Shown here one piece after another: positions 5,147 through 5,977 of a stretch of 5,977 nucleotides of DNA; positions within the stretch are counted from its first letter, which is position 1; every line of letters begins with the position of its first letter. A program made the translations under genes and the position numbers. The notes under the pieces were generated by a model, which saw nothing but the letters and a program-made list of their open reading frames with translations, was not told the DNA's origin and did no database searches. Location: NCBI GenBank assembly GCA_015519985.1, contig WIAN01000112.1, forward strand, positions 1-5,977, in the 5' to 3' direction. This DNA is from Candidatus Woesearchaeota archaeon. Its GTDB lineage: Archaea; Nanobdellota; Nanobdellia; Woesearchaeales; WAPJ01.

Positions 5147-5977
5147 TTATTCTGCTTCATATCTTAAAATAGCAGCTATTTTTCCAATACTTTCCAATTG
5201 TTTTCCTTCTCTAGTATCATTGCTTGCAATAACAATTTTAGTATTATATAATTCTGCAATTTTTTCTAATCTTTCAAGAACATCATCACTAACAGATTCA
5301 GATAATAAAAGCACATCAACACTACCATTATTTAAATGTCTTTCAACATCACTCAAACCATAAGCAACTTTTTTAGGATTAGTAGATAACAATTCAAAAA
5401 ATCTTTGCAAATGTTTCTTTTCTTCAGCAATTTCTTCTTCAGACAATAAATCTTGACTTTTATCAACTAACTCTTGCAAACCAAACTCATCAGTATAAGT
5501 AATATCTTTAACCCCTATAATTTTTCTTTTCAATTGATCTGTAATATAATTTCCTTCAACAAAATCATATTTAGTAGGTCCCGGACCTCCAACAATAATG
5601 CCTTTTAATTCTGGAAGGTTTAAAAATTGTTCTTTCATATACTCAGCTACTTTTTTATAATGATCTTTAGCAGCTCCTTCTCTAAGCCTTGCAAATCTTT
5701 GAGCAGATTGTCCTCCTGCCTTAAACTTTCCAGGAACTTCAGAATGAGTTTTAACTAAAGGAATAATTTTTTTACCTTTTAATAAAGCCAAAGTAGCATC
5801 TCTTCTGTCCATAACAACTAAACCATAAGTATTTTTATCAACAAGCATTTCTTCTAAAGGTTCTGTTAAAAATTCTTTTTCACACCTATAAAGTCTTACA
5901 TTTAAAGGTACAGGAGGTTCAATAGAATAAGCTTGAACATCGCTAGTTCCTTCTTTTTCAGCAACATTACCTGCAAA
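5147..5977 (-). CDS. prf1: Peptide chain release factor 1 (aRF1), N-terminal part outside window
   Basis: The frame is open from the right edge to TAA 5149-5147, giving 276 residues; archaeal RF1 is about 400-420 aa, so roughly 140 residues (the NIKS stop-codon recognition domain) are missing. The methionine at 5848 is internal: the residues before it (SIEPPVPLNVRLYRCEKEFL and LEEML) are standard aRF1. Domain 2 carries the catalytic GGQ at visible residues 88-90 (5716-5708) within KAGGQSAQRFARLREGAA; its glutamine positions water for peptidyl-tRNA hydrolysis and is usually methylated. GIIVGGPGPTKYDFVEGNYI and the KIIGV segment follow. Domain 3 (from about residue 146) contains KKHLQRFFELLS, VDVLLLSESV and the conserved end IGKIAAILRY, and binds the ABCE1 ATPase during termination and recycling. 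Functionally it acts with aIF5A encoded in the same window, though in a separate transcript. Identification is secure. Confidence 0.97.
   Translation of the reverse strand, partial: FAGNVAEKEGTSDVQAYSIEPPVPLNVRLYRCEKEFLTEPLEEMLVDKNTYGLVVMDRRDATLALLKGKKIIPLVKTHSEVPGKFKAGGQSAQRFARLREGAAKDHYKKVAEYMKEQFLNLPELKGIIVGGPGPTKYDFVEGNYITDQLKRKIIGVKDITYTDEFGLQELVDKSQDLLSEEEIAEEKKHLQRFFELLSTNPKKVAYGLSDVERHLNNGSVDVLLLSESVSDDVLERLEKIAELYNTKIVIASNDTREGKQLESIGKIAAILRYEAE

Noticed and set aside
5147..5848. Complete 233-aa protein starting at ATG 5848
   Set aside because: The frame continues upstream to the window edge with residues typical of aRF1, so this methionine is internal.

Overview
This is a very AT-rich window from an archaeal chromosome. 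The archaeal character is clear: a class-1 archaeal/eukaryotic-type release factor (aRF1), translation factor aIF5A with its hypusination loop, ribosomal protein L40e, TATA-box promoters placed about 25-30 nt upstream of starts, and a mix of leaderless mRNAs and mRNAs with a GGTGAT-type Shine-Dalgarno. Small genes, high AT content, the short L40e with two widely spaced CxxC pairs, and several genes I cannot place in a family suggest a DPANN lineage (Woesearchaeota/Pacearchaeota/Nanoarchaeota-like). That placement is inference; nothing in the window fixes the phylum.

Layout from left to right. Positions 1-364 (minus strand) hold the start of a transcriptional regulator with an XRE-type HTH followed by a CBS domain; it runs off the left edge. 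It is divergent, across a 113-bp control region with a TATA box on each strand and a repeated 10-mer, from an unrecognised 229-aa soluble protein at 478-1167 (plus strand) that appears to be leaderless. Convergent to that gene is a minus-strand block read from right to left: aIF5A (3184-2792), L40e (2765-2604, too short for routine ORF cut-offs) and an M50 site-2-type intramembrane protease with a PDZ-like domain (2542-1202). L40e has no visible promoter of its own and is presumably co-transcribed with aIF5A. The protease has its own good TATA box and may be expressed separately.

A 183-bp A-rich divergent intergenic region separates aIF5A from a 272-aa unrecognised, partly coiled-coil protein (3368-4186, plus strand). 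It ends 29 bp from the convergent gene at 5061-4216, a SprT-like zinc metallopeptidase (HExxH...H) with a charged N-terminal tail and what looks like a degenerate duplicate of the catalytic domain. The right end holds the C-terminal 276 residues of aRF1 (GGQ motif intact, N-terminal codon-recognition domain outside the window). An imperfect hairpin lies between the aRF1 stop and the SprT-like promoter.

Together these are translation housekeeping genes (aRF1, aIF5A, L40e) mixed with two proteases, a regulator and two orphan proteins. I see no mobile element, CRISPR array, tRNA or rRNA. The most interesting items are the possible pseudo-duplicate inside the SprT-like peptidase, the regulator/orphan divergent pair with its repeats, and the clean split between leaderless and Shine-Dalgarno-led genes.
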